A stretch of DNA of 64,000 nt from the NCBI GenBank assembly GCA_902765005.1, contig CACWYB010000023.1:1-64000 (forward strand), in the 5' to 3' direction. Under the pieces are notes generated by a model that saw only the letters and a list, made by a program, of their open reading frames with translations, ran no database searches and was not told the DNA's origin. Positions 15,826-23,385 of the stretch are shown here, piece after piece (the first letter of the stretch is position 1; each line of letters begins with the position of its first letter). The position numbers and the translations under genes were made by a program. The stretch comes from an uncultured Eubacteriales bacterium. GTDB lineage: Bacteria > Bacillota > Clostridia > Christensenellales > CAG-138.

Positions 15826-16812
15826 ATGCAGCAGATTCTGGTACGACCCGAGAACATGAAACGAATCGACTCCCCGGCCCTGGCCCAGGCCTACATCGAC
15901 GAGCAGGTGGCCCTGATCCGGGAGCAGGTGGGCGACGGCAAGGTGCTGCTGGCCCTGTCCGGCGGGGTGGATTCCTCCGTGGTGGCGGCCCTGCTCATCA
16001 AGGCCATCGGCGATCGGCTGGTGGCGGTCCATGTGAATCATGGGCTGCTGCGCAAGGGCGAGCCCGAGCAGGTCATCGAGGTGTTCCGGAACCAGATGCA
16101 TGCCAACCTCATCTACGTGGACGCCACGGACAGGTTCCTCAACAAGCTGGCCGGCGTCAGCGACCCGGAGACCAAGCGCAAGATCATCGGCAAGGAGTTC
16201 ATCGAGGTCTTCGCCGAGGAGGCAAGGAAGCTGGAGGGCATCCAGTTCCTGGCGCAGGGCACCATTTGGCCGGACATTCTGGAGAGCGAATCGGGCATCA
16301 AGGCCCACCACAACGCCGGCGGCCTGCCGGAGGACCTTTCCTTCGAGCTGGTGGAGCCGGTCCGCATCCTCTTTAAGGACGAGGTGCGCATGGTGGGCAA
16401 GGAGCTGGGCCTGCCCGACGGCATGGTATACCGGCAGCCCTTCCCCGGCCCCGGCCTGGGGGTGCGGTGCGTGGGCGCCATCACCCGGGACCGGCTGGAG
16501 GCCGTGCGGGAATCCGACGCCATCCTGCGGGAGGAATTCGCCGCGGCAGGCCTGCAGGGCAAGGTGTGGCAGTACTTCACTGTGGTGCCCGACATGAAGA
16601 GCACCGGCATCAAGGACGGCAAGCGGACCGACGACTGGATGGTCATCCTCCGGGCGGTGAACTCCGTGGACGCCACCTCCGCCACCATCGAGGAGGTGCC
16701 CTACGAGCTGCTTTTGAAGATCCGGGACCGGATCTTCCGGGAGGTCAAGGGCGTGAACCGGGTCCTCTACGACCTCTCCTGCAAGCCCATCGCCACCATC
16801 GAGTACGAATAA
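15826..16812 (+). CDS. guaA: GMP synthase ATP-pyrophosphatase subunit (no glutaminase domain)
   Basis: A 328-residue protein that contains the ATP-pyrophosphatase P-loop LLALSGGVDSSVVAALL, the HVNHGLLRKGE segment, FLAQGTIWPD, KAHHNAGGLPED, the RQPFPGPGLGVR motif and the C-terminal dimerisation domain ending CKPIATIEYE. It amidates XMP to GMP with ATP and ammonia. The N-terminal class I glutaminase domain (about 190 residues) present in usual bacterial GuaA is absent: the frame begins with its own promoter and GGAGGTGG site and the ATP domain starts near residue 30. A separate glutaminase subunit, as in archaea, or direct ammonia use is required; neither is encoded in the window. A strong terminator follows. 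Confidence 0.93.
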   Translation: MQQILVRPENMKRIDSPALAQAYIDEQVALIREQVGDGKVLLALSGGVDSSVVAALLIKAIGDRLVAVHVNHGLLRKGEPEQVIEVFRNQMHANLIYVDATDRFLNKLAGVSDPETKRKIIGKEFIEVFAEEARKLEGIQFLAQGTIWPDILESESGIKAHHNAGGLPEDLSFELVEPVRILFKDEVRMVGKELGLPDGMVYRQPFPGPGLGVRCVGAITRDRLEAVRESDAILREEFAAAGLQGKVWQYFTVVPDMKSTGIKDGKRTDDWMVILRAVNSVDATSATIEEVPYELLLKIRDRIFREVKGVNRVLYDLSCKPIATIEYE

Positions 16813-16828
16813 TCCCAGACGCAAGCGG

Positions 16829-16857
16829 GAAGGGGCCGGAAGGCCCCTTCTTATTTT
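16829..16857 (+). terminator. Terminator of guaA
   Basis: A 9-bp stem GAAGGGGCC / GGCCCCTTC with a GGAA loop, followed by TTATTTT. Confidence 0.9.
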
Positions 16858-16879
16858 GCTGCGGCCTGGCGGCATACAA

Positions 16880-16913
16880 AAACAGGACCTGAAAAGGGGT
16901 CCTGTTTCTTTTT
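16880..16913. terminator. Second, bidirectional terminator between guaA and the next gene
   Basis: A perfect 10-bp stem AAACAGGACC / GGTCCTGTTT (16880-16889, 16898-16907) with T-rich tails on both strands; it serves the convergent membrane-protein gene. Confidence 0.85.
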
Positions 16914-16924
16914 GTTTGGCGGGA

Positions 16925-17491
16925 TCAGAGCACCCAGAGCAGCACGCTGATGAGGGCCGTGCCCGCCAGTATGAGGGCGAAGCTCAGCTTCCAGCGGCCG
17001 TTTTTGTTGAAGCCGTACATATCCTCCCAGGTCCGGGCCACCACCACTCGGTTGAGGTAGAGCCAGCCGTAGAGGGCCACGGGCAGGATGCCCAGGGGGA
17101 TGGCCCAGGGGCTCATGGTGCCCCGCTCAAAGCAGAGGAAGGACAGCAGGGCCAGCACCGGCGTGATAAGGTGCATGACCAGCTCCGGCCCGTCCCACAG
17201 GCCGTGAATGGACCCCGTGCTGGGCCAGAGGAAGAGGAGCACCGTGAGGAAGGTGACCATCACCGACACGGTGCCCACGAATTTCAAAATCACCGCCCAG
17301 GCGGGCATGGACCCGAACAGCTCGCAGACCAGCAGGATCAGAGCCGTGAGGGCGCAGAACAGGTTGGACAGCACCGTGAAAAACCGAAACGCAAGGGGCG
17401 CCTGCGCCCGGGGCGCCCGCCGGATGACGGCCCGAAGGGCCAGCACGGTGGAAAAGAGAATGGCTTCATTGAAAACGGCGGATGGGACCAT
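16925..17491 (-). CDS. Multi-pass membrane protein, Pr6Pr/FAR-17a-like
   Basis: A 188-residue protein with six predicted membrane segments. The pattern FRFFTVLSNLFCALTALILL, FVGTVSVMVTFLTVLLFLWP and LVMHLITPVLALLSFLCFE is characteristic of the bacterial Pr6Pr/FAR-17a/AIG1-like group, where the conserved Thr, Asn and His line the membrane core; eukaryotic members hydrolyse fatty acid esters of hydroxy fatty acids, the bacterial function is unknown. AGGGAGG precedes the ATG and a clear promoter lies upstream, so this is a single-gene unit. Confidence 0.6.
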   Translation of the reverse strand: MVPSAVFNEAILFSTVLALRAVIRRAPRAQAPLAFRFFTVLSNLFCALTALILLVCELFGSMPAWAVILKFVGTVSVMVTFLTVLLFLWPSTGSIHGLWDGPELVMHLITPVLALLSFLCFERGTMSPWAIPLGILPVALYGWLYLNRVVVARTWEDMYGFNKNGRWKLSFALILAGTALISVLLWVL

Positions 17492-17518
17492 GCGTTGCCT
17501 CCCTATATATGATTTAGA

Positions 17519-17547
17519 ATCATACCACGTTTTGCCTCCGCTTTCAA
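17519..17547 (-). promoter_or_regulatory. Promoter of the Pr6Pr-like gene
   Basis: Minus strand TTGAAA (17547-17542), 17-bp spacer, TATGAT (17524-17519). Confidence 0.75.
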
Positions 17548-17562
17548 GGAACCCGGGCAGAA

Positions 17563-17586
17563 GAAAAGCGCCCCGGGAAGGGGCGC
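17563..17586 (-). terminator. Terminator of the M18 aminopeptidase gene
   Basis: A 7-bp stem GCGCCCC / GGGGCGC (17568-17574, 17580-17586), with TTTTCTT following on the minus strand. Confidence 0.85.
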
Positions 17587-17604
17587 GGTATGCGTATGCC
17601 GCAA

Positions 17605-18959
17605 TCAGGCGTTCAGCAGGAAGGCATGGTAGGCCTTCACCGCCTCATAGAGGTCCGCCTTGGAGATTATCTCCCAGGGGGCGTGCATGGAGAGCACCGC
17701 CACGCCGCTGTCGATGACGTTCATGCCGTAGAGGGCGCAGATGTAGGCGATGGTGCCGCCGCCGCCCGCTCCGCGGTCTGATAGACCACCTTGCCTTCCT
17801 CCATGATGGCGCGAAGCTTGCCCATGTACTCGGCGTTGGCGTCGTTGCTGCCGGACTTGCCTCGGGCGCCGGTGTACTTGTTGAAGCACACGCCCTTGCC
17901 CAGGAACGCGGCGTTCTTCTTCTCGAACATGCCGGCGTAGGAGGGGTCGAAGCCCGCGCTCACGTCGCAGGAGAGCATGCGGCTGTTTTTCAGGGCACGG
18001 CGGAGCTTGAGCTCGGAGTATTCGCCGGTCTTTTCCATGATCTCCGCCAGGGCGTTTTCAAAGTAGTGGGCCTGCATGCCCGTGGCGCCCACGCTGCCGA
18101 TCTCCTCCTTGTCGGCCAGGATGCAGCAGCAGGTGTATTTGGGGGTATCGGTGATCTTGAACATGGCCTCGATCTCCGCGTAGGCGCAGACCCGGTCGTC
18201 GTGGCCGTAGCCGATGACCATGCTCCGGTCCAAACCGAAGTCACGGCTCCTGCCCGCGGGGACCACCTCGATCTCGGCGGAGAGGAAGTCCTCCTCCTCC
18301 ATGCCGTACTTCTCCTTGAGGATAGAGAGGATGGCGGCCTTCACCGGCTCCTTCTCCGTGTCCTTCAGGGGCTTGCCGCCCACGATCACGTCCAGGGCCT
18401 CGCCCTCGATGACCACGGAGGCCTTCTTGTCCATCTGGGTGGCGGAGAGGTGGATCAAGAGGTCGGAGATGCCCACCACGGGATCGTCCTCATCCTCGCC
18501 GATGACCACGTCCACCACGGTGCCGTCCTTCTTCGCCACCACACCGTGGAGGGCCAGGGGCAGGGTGACCCACTGGTACTTTTTGATGCCGCCGTAGTAG
18601 TGGGTGTCCAGGTACGCCAGCTCCGTATCCTCAAAGAGGGGGTTCTGCTTCAGGTCCATGCGGGGGCTGTCGATGTGGGCGCCCACGATGTTGATGCCCT
18701 GCTCCAAGGGCTCGCTGCCGATGATGTAGAGCTGAACGGCCTTGCCCATGGTGTTCACATACACCCGGTCGCCGGCCTTCAGGCTCTCGACCTTTTCAAG
18801 ATCCACATAGCCGGCTTTCTCGGCCCGGCGGATGGTCTCCCGGGCGCACTCCCGCTCGGTCTTGCTCAGATCCAGAAAGGCCCGGTAGGCTTTGCCCAGG
18901 TCCATGACCTTCTTCTCTTCCCGCTTCTTATACGTGGTCCACGCGTTGACTCGTTCCAT
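17605..18959 (-). pseudogene. M18-family aminopeptidase, frameshifted by a short internal deletion
   Basis: Cytosolic zinc aminopeptidase of family M18. Conserved sites are present: VGAHIDSPRMDLK, the ADKEEIGSVGATG segment, SCDVSAGFDPSY and, in another frame, VLSMHAPWEIISKADLY, whose His is a metal ligand. The first frame reads to VVYQTAE (about residue 396) then leaves the family; the second frame resumes at GGGGTIAYICALYGMN. Family members have about six residues (LGKVDA-like) between TAE and the glycine run, so about 16 bases appear to be missing near 17768. The product as written would end within about 15 residues and lack the last metal ligand. Promoter, ribosome binding site and terminator are intact, which favours a recent event or an assembly error over an old pseudogene. 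Confidence 0.85.
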
Positions 18960-18990
18960 AGCTTCCTCCTGTATGCTTGCATTCCCCGTC

Positions 18991-19019
18991 AGTATACGCG
19001 AAACGACGGGAAATGTAAA
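18991..19019 (-). promoter_or_regulatory. Promoter of the M18 aminopeptidase
   Basis: Minus strand TTTACA (19019-19014), 17-bp spacer, TATACT (18996-18991). Confidence 0.8.
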
Positions 19020-19110
19020 GCAAAACCGGCATTCTTTCCTTAGGGGCTGGATTTATGAAAGATTTTTCGGTATCTTATTCACACGAGAAGCGGCTGGGCG
19101 TAACAGGGAT

Positions 19111-19284
19111 TCAGTACCGGATGATGTAGTAGATCACGTACGCCCAGCTCAGAAGCCCATGGATGATGGCCCAGCCGATGGACTTCCACGCGGTGTAGCT
19201 GATCACCATGGCCAATGCGCTGCCGAAGGTGATGCCGGTGTTGACCGTTTTTTTGATGATCGTCTGATTGCTGCTTTTTTCCAT
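19111..19284 (-). CDS. 57-residue membrane protein of unknown function
   Basis: A short frame, MEKSSNQTIIKKTVNTGI at the N-terminus then hydrophobic to WAYVIYYIIRY at the C-terminus, with an excellent GGAGG site 8 bases before ATG 19284. A positively charged N-terminus is followed by two hydrophobic stretches (about 17-32 and 36-55) joined at TAWKSIGW. I do not recognise a named family. It lies downstream of the HxlR regulator in the same direction, with a 44-base gap, so it may be cotranscribed with it. No terminator is obvious after it. Confidence 0.65.
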   Translation of the reverse strand: MEKSSNQTIIKKTVNTGITFGSALAMVISYTAWKSIGWAIIHGLLSWAYVIYYIIRY

Positions 19285-19328
19285 AATTCAACTCCTCCTT
19301 CCTCTCGGAAAGCCCCTATCGGGGCAGT

Positions 19329-19661
19329 TTACCGTCTGTTTTCGATCCCCCAGTCGCAGAGCTTGTCCAGCACCTCAACAAGGGAGTGGCCCCGGTCCGT
19401 CAGGGAGTATTCCACCCGGGGCGGGATCTGGGGATAGACCACCCGGCGAATGAGGTCGTCCGCTTCCAGCTCCTTCAGATTCCGGCTCAGGGTCTTGTCC
19501 GCCACCTTCTTTAGGTATCGCTGCAACTCGTTGAATCGGACCGGCTCATACTCCATCAGGCAATAGAGGATCACCGGCTTATACTTCCCCGCGATCAGGG
19601 ACAGGGTGTAGCTGTAGCCGGTCTCGTCGAAATCTGCGTTTTCGATACCGTTTGTATTCAT
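19329..19661 (-). CDS. HxlR-family transcriptional regulator
   Basis: A 110-residue winged-helix protein: SLIAGKYKPVILYCL begins the first helix, VRFNELQRYLKKVADKTLSRNLKELEADDLI is the helix-turn-helix and RVEYSLTDRGHSLVEVLDKLCDWG the wing and C-terminal helix of HxlR/MarR-like repressors. Family members often sense redox-active or aldehyde/quinone compounds and control a divergent gene. Here a flavin-reductase-like gene is divergent and an inverted repeat lies between them. GGAGGAAAGC precedes the ATG. Redox sensing through cysteine is doubtful because there is no N-terminal Cys; the only cysteines are in ILYCLM and LCDWG. Confidence 0.9.
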   Translation of the reverse strand: MNTNGIENADFDETGYSYTLSLIAGKYKPVILYCLMEYEPVRFNELQRYLKKVADKTLSRNLKELEADDLIRRVVYPQIPPRVEYSLTDRGHSLVEVLDKLCDWGIENRR

Positions 19662-19675
19662 GCTTTCCTCCGGGT

Positions 19676-19702
19676 AAGTACCTGTCTTTAAAGTGGGTAC
19701 TT
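19676..19702. promoter_or_regulatory. Probable HxlR operator
   Basis: Inverted repeat AAGTACC (19676-19682) and GGTACTT (19696-19702), centred between the divergent HxlR and flavin-reductase genes. Its right edge overlaps the -35 below, as expected for repression. Confidence 0.65.
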
Positions 19703-19729
19703 GCTATTCTTTCCGTCCCATGATACCAT
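19701..19729 (+). promoter_or_regulatory. Candidate promoter of the flavin-reductase-like gene
   Basis: TTGCTA (19701-19706), 17-bp spacer, TACCAT (19724-19729). The match is moderate (4/6 each) but the spacing and overlap with the inverted repeat support it. Confidence 0.5.
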
Positions 19730-19767
19730 GCCTTTGTACCGAAAGCAACAGAAAGGAAGAAAAAGCT

Positions 19768-20340
19768 ATGAAGAAGAATTTAGGCGTCGTCCCGGCGGTG
19801 TACCCCATGCCCGTGCTCATGGTGGCGGCCTATGACGAAAACGGCAAGGTGAACGTGATGAACGCGGCCTGGGGCATGATCTGCGCCATGGACAAGATCG
19901 CCCTGTTCATCGACGAGGACCACAAGACCACCCAGAACCTGCTGAAATCCAAGGCCTTCACCGTGGCCCTGGCGGACAGGGAGCACATGGATGTGGCCGA
20001 CTTCTTCGGCATCGCCACCGGCAACAAGATGGCCGACAAGTTTGAGCGGACCGGCTACCACGCCGCAAAGAGCGCCTTCGTCAACGCCCCCGTCATTGAG
20101 GAGTTCCCGGTGGTCATGGAATGCGAGCTCAACGACGTGGTCAGCAACGACAGCTTCTACTGCATCGTGGGCAAGATCGTGAACGTGGCCGCCGAGGAGA
20201 AGGTCCTGGGCCCCAACGGCAAGGTGGACCCTGCCAATCTGAACGCCCTCATCTTTGACCAGTTCCAGAATGGCTACTATGTGACCGGGGAGCAGGCCGG
20301 CCGGGCCTGGCACGCCGGCGCGGGGCTGATGAAGAAGTAA
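19768..20340 (+). CDS. Flavin reductase-like (FMN-binding split-barrel) protein
   Basis: A 190-residue protein starting MKKNLGVVPAVYPMPVLMV. The motifs YDENGKVNVMNAAWGMIC and HKTTQNLLKSKAFTVALAD are those of the flavin-reductase/DIM6-NTAB split barrel, which binds FMN and often reduces small electrophiles or supplies reduced flavin. AAAGGAAG lies 8 bases before ATG 19768; the upstream in-frame extension runs through the promoter and is rejected. It is divergent from the HxlR regulator, the usual arrangement for induction by an electrophile or disulfide stressor (inference). The gene ends at a composite hairpin repeat. Confidence 0.88.
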   Translation: MKKNLGVVPAVYPMPVLMVAAYDENGKVNVMNAAWGMICAMDKIALFIDEDHKTTQNLLKSKAFTVALADREHMDVADFFGIATGNKMADKFERTGYHAAKSAFVNAPVIEEFPVVMECELNDVVSNDSFYCIVGKIVNVAAEEKVLGPNGKVDPANLNALIFDQFQNGYYVTGEQAGRAWHAGAGLMKK

Positions 20341-20360
20341 ACTATTTTGGGGTTTATTTC

Positions 20361-20507
20361 GTACTTTTTTCTCTTCATGAGAAGAGAAAAAAGTACCAAA
20401 AAAGAGAAGCAAGGAAGGGCTTCGTGTCAGGATGCACAGGCCCTTCCTTTTTCCTACGCTTTTCTTTTTGGGCGGCTTTTTCTCTTTCTCCAAAGAGAAA
20501 AAGCCGC
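20361..20507. repeat. Composite hairpin repeat, copy 1
   Basis: Three hairpins in 147 bases between convergent genes: a 16-bp perfect stem starting GTACTTTTTTCTCTTC (20361-20376 with 20381-20396), a 10-bp central stem AAGGAAGGGC / GCCCTTCCTT (20411-20420, 20440-20449), and a 16-bp perfect stem starting GCGGCTTTTTCTCTTT (20472-20487 with 20492-20507). Related copies occur at 25551, 29831 and 50724; this copy is closest to the one at 50724 in reverse orientation. Confidence 0.85.
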
Positions 20508-20526
20508 AACAGAAACAGTTCTTACG

Positions 20527-21795
20527 TTATCCCGCTACTTCCACGCCCTCGATCTTCACGGCGAAGGGGCCGGTGTAGTTTAGCGTGTCGTAGCGCTCGG
20601 TGGAGAAGACGAGGTTCCCCTGCTTCTCGGGCAGGCTCCCGTTGATGGAACCGCCGGTGAGGATCTGGACGCCATCCTCGGTGTAGAGGTACGCCAGGCG
20701 AATTTCACCGCCGAAGTGGCCCGTGAAGGCGTCCATTTGGAAATCGGAGAAGGATACGGGACAGAGGCAGCCACGGCGCAGGTCGTCCAAGGCCACGGTG
20801 CCGTTATTCACACCGATCCGCTCATAGTAGCCCGTGGGCTCGATGCCCAGATACTGGCAGAAGCGGTTGGCACCGTAGATGAGCTGCAGCTCCCCGTCCT
20901 TGACCAGGGGCCGCGCCACCATGGGGATGCCCTCCTCGGAATAGGGAGCGAGGGGCAGCAGCGTCAAATCCAGCTTCTCCCCCTGCACGTCCTCTCCCTG
21001 GACCTGCTTGCCCACAGCCCAGTCGGAGTAGTGGGCGTAAACGTAGGGCGCCAGAGCCCGCTCCGCGTAGTATTCCATGATGGTCGCCACCTGGTCCCCG
21101 CTGAGGACCACCGAATAGGTGCCGGCCTGGGGAGACCTTTGGGCGGATGCCCGATCCCGGACCGCAGCGATGGCCTGCTTCGCCTTGGCGGTGAGGGCCT
21201 CGGCGTTGAGATCCGCATAGTCGAACTGGAAGAACTGCTCCACGTCCTGGGGGATCTTGCACTGGGTCACGAACTCGCCCTTGACCTCGTAGCGGGTGTA
21301 GGCAATGTCCACGCCCGCGCTGGAAAGGATCCCCACCCGGCTTTTGATGGCGAAGATCTCCGCGCTGTTGATAAAGGCGTCCTCGGCGGTGTCGGCGGCG
21401 AAAAGGGCCTCCGCCATAACGAGGGCGTCCTCCTCCAAAGACCGATCCGCCAGGGTGGAGGGCATCTCCACGGGCGCTTCCTTTTTCCCTGCGTACAGCT
21501 CATAGAAGGGGTTCTTCACGAACTGAGCGGCAAAGAAAGCGTCCTTGATCCGTCCCCTGATCTCGTCCGGGGTCATGCCTTCGAAGATCTGCGTCTGAGA
21601 GCTGCCCCTGAACTTCACGCCGTCAGCTTCAAAGTCCCGGTAGACGGTGACGGTGCAGCCGGTGGTGCGCTTAGTGCGGCGCATGTCCAACGTCTTTTGG
21701 ATGAAGAACAGCTCCGCGGACTCGGTCTCGGTGCTCTCGATCTGATAGTTGGCAATATCCAGCGCCTGCAAGGCGTTCAAAATGATGTCGCGCAT
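20527..21795 (-). CDS. pmbA: PmbA/TldE-family protein
   Basis: A 422-residue protein of the TldD/PmbA superfamily: TVYRDFEADGVKFRGSSQT in the N-terminal domain, YAERALAPYVYAHYSDWAVGKQVQG in the central part, and a C-terminal beta-rich domain. It lacks the HExxxH metal site, as expected for the TldE partner. In characterised systems TldD and TldE form a heterodimeric protease that cleaves extended peptides, for instance maturing microcin B17 or degrading antitoxin CcdA. It lies 15 bases downstream of tldD with GGAAGGAG before its ATG, so the two subunits are coexpressed. No candidate peptide substrate is seen nearby. Confidence 0.9.
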   Translation of the reverse strand: MRDIILNALQALDIANYQIESTETESAELFFIQKTLDMRRTKRTTGCTVTVYRDFEADGVKFRGSSQTQIFEGMTPDEIRGRIKDAFFAAQFVKNPFYELYAGKKEAPVEMPSTLADRSLEEDALVMAEALFAADTAEDAFINSAEIFAIKSRVGILSSAGVDIAYTRYEVKGEFVTQCKIPQDVEQFFQFDYADLNAEALTAKAKQAIAAVRDRASAQRSPQAGTYSVVLSGDQVATIMEYYAERALAPYVYAHYSDWAVGKQVQGEDVQGEKLDLTLLPLAPYSEEGIPMVARPLVKDGELQLIYGANRFCQYLGIEPTGYYERIGVNNGTVALDDLRRGCLCPVSFSDFQMDAFTGHFGGEIRLAYLYTEDGVQILTGGSINGSLPEKQGNLVFSTERYDTLNYTGPFAVKIEGVEVAG

Positions 21796-21810
21796 ACTCT
21801 TTCTCCTTCC

Positions 21811-23241
21811 TTAGCCCAAGCGGATGCGGGCCTTGATGCAGGGGCCGCCGTCAGAGACCTTGACCCATTCCTTCCAACCCTTGCCGCACATGCCGCCGCC
21901 TTCGAGAGCGAAATCCTTGGAGACCATGGTGATGGACTTCAAGAGGTCCGGCACGTAGCCCGTGAGCACGATGGGCGAGAAGATGCGGCCCGTGAGCTTT
22001 CCGTCCTTGATCTCCCTGGCTACGTTGACCATGCACTGGATGCCCCAGTTCTTGGGGTCCTCCATGCCGCTGCTTGGGTTGTCCAGCAGAAAGCCGTCCT
22101 TCACGGAGGCGATCATGTCTTCGAAGGTGTCCGTCCCCGACTCGAAGTAGGTGTTGGTCATGCGGGTGTAGGCCTTGCGCTCGAAGCTCTCCCGGCGGCC
22201 GTTGCCCGTAGGCTCAGTCCCCAAATGCATGGCGCTCTGGGCGTCGGAGATGCCCCGCTTCAGGATGCCCTTTTCGATGATGACCGTGTCGTGGGCCAGG
22301 ACCCCCTCGTCGTCGAAGAAGTAGGAGCCCGTGTCCCGCTGCACGGCGGCGCCGTCGTGCATGGTGATAAGGGGCGAAGCCACATACTGGCCGATGAACT
22401 TTTTGGCCTGGGCCCGATCCTTCACGAACATGTCCATCTCCACGCCGTGGCCGAAGGCCTCGTGGACGATCATGCCCGTGACGGCGGGAGTGCACACGCA
22501 CTCGTATTCGCCGGGGACCATGGGCTGGCTGTCGATGAGCTCCAATGCCGTCTTGACCGCGTTGTCGAGCTTAGCCTTGAGGGCGTCCAGCACTTCGGCT
22601 CCGGCCAGGTCGGACGCGCCGTCGTAGTAGCCCACGATGTCGTCCTCCTTGGGGCACATGACGTAGAGGCTCCCGGCGCTCCACAGCAGGTTTTGCTCCA
22701 GATCCCGATGGGGGGACAAAAAGAGCTTGTGTATCTCTTGGAATTCAAAGCTAACGGTGCAGTCGATGATCCGCTCGTCCCGGCCCTTGGCCTCGTCCCG
22801 GATGGCGTTGAGGGCGGCCAGAATCTCCTCGTCCCCCTTCTTGTCCGGGTGGACGGCATATTCGCTGCTCTTCAAGAGCACCGCGGGCTCGTCGGGGATC
22901 TGGTCATACTCGCTGAGGCTTAGCCCCGCAGGCAGCTTCCCGGCCAAAGGCATGATCCGCCCCTCCACCTCCGCCACGATGGCGGGGATGGCCGCCTCGT
23001 CCAGGTGAGTGAAGGAATATTCCCCGTAGGAGCGGCCGTCGTAGACCTTCAGCACGAAGCCCCGGCGGGTGAACAGATCGTCCTCCCCGGCGGATACGCC
23101 CGTGTTCCCCACGCGGTAATGCTTGCTCCTGGTGTCGGCCGCCAGCACGGACACATAGCCGTACTTCTGAGACAGCCGCCCGATGAGCGTCTGCAGCAGG
23201 GGCTTGGCCGCCTGCAAAAACGCGCTGCGCTGTACCTGCAT
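21811..23241 (-). CDS. tldD: TldD-family metalloprotease subunit
   Basis: A 476-residue protein with the TldD zinc site HEAFGHGVEMD (HExxxH, about residue 260) and the downstream conserved GGMCGKG cysteine segment near the C-terminus that supplies the third ligand in the family. Together with PmbA it forms a peptide-threading protease. AGGGAGG lies before the ATG. Its promoter is back-to-back with that of the COG0523 GTPase gene. Length and domain order are normal. Confidence 0.92.
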   Translation of the reverse strand: MQVQRSAFLQAAKPLLQTLIGRLSQKYGYVSVLAADTRSKHYRVGNTGVSAGEDDLFTRRGFVLKVYDGRSYGEYSFTHLDEAAIPAIVAEVEGRIMPLAGKLPAGLSLSEYDQIPDEPAVLLKSSEYAVHPDKKGDEEILAALNAIRDEAKGRDERIIDCTVSFEFQEIHKLFLSPHRDLEQNLLWSAGSLYVMCPKEDDIVGYYDGASDLAGAEVLDALKAKLDNAVKTALELIDSQPMVPGEYECVCTPAVTGMIVHEAFGHGVEMDMFVKDRAQAKKFIGQYVASPLITMHDGAAVQRDTGSYFFDDEGVLAHDTVIIEKGILKRGISDAQSAMHLGTEPTGNGRRESFERKAYTRMTNTYFESGTDTFEDMIASVKDGFLLDNPSSGMEDPKNWGIQCMVNVAREIKDGKLTGRIFSPIVLTGYVPDLLKSITMVSKDFALEGGGMCGKGWKEWVKVSDGGPCIKARIRLG

Positions 23242-23268
23242 TCTTGTACCTCCCTTGGTGTTTTTTTC

Positions 23269-23297
23269 ATCATACCAGCATTGGTTCCCGATTTCAA
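23269..23297 (-). promoter_or_regulatory. Promoter of tldD-pmbA
   Basis: Minus strand TTGAAA (23297-23292), 17-bp spacer, TATGAT (23274-23269). Confidence 0.75.
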
Positions 23298-23299
23298 CA

Positions 23300-23344
23300 A
23301 AAAGGTGAAGTTGTCCCGGGGGGCCCTTGAAAACCTCACCTTTT
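23300..23344. promoter_or_regulatory. Inverted repeat between the divergent tldD and cobW-like promoters
   Basis: Arms AAAAGGTGA (23300-23308) and TCACCTTTT (23336-23344) are 27 bases apart and flank the -35 region of the plus-strand promoter, next to the -35 of the minus-strand one. Possible operator for both; it does not resemble the known AT-rich Zur box. Confidence 0.4.
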
Positions 23345-23355
23345 GCGGCTATAAT
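23327..23355 (+). promoter_or_regulatory. Promoter of the two COG0523 GTPase genes
   Basis: TTGAAA (23327-23332), 17-bp spacer, TATAAT (23350-23355); near-consensus sigma-A promoter with a 23-base leader and GGAGG site. Confidence 0.8.
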
Positions 23356-23385
23356 AAGTTGATTTAATATGGAGGCATAGGAAAC

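Noticed and set aside
19079-19291. 70-codon frame with a His/Gln-rich product
   Set aside because: It has no suitable start signal; the 57-codon frame in another phase has a perfect ribosome binding site and membrane-protein composition.
20716-22923. 735-codon plus-strand frame spanning tldD and pmbA
   Set aside because: Crosses the boundary of two real genes on the other strand; composition is that of a shadow.
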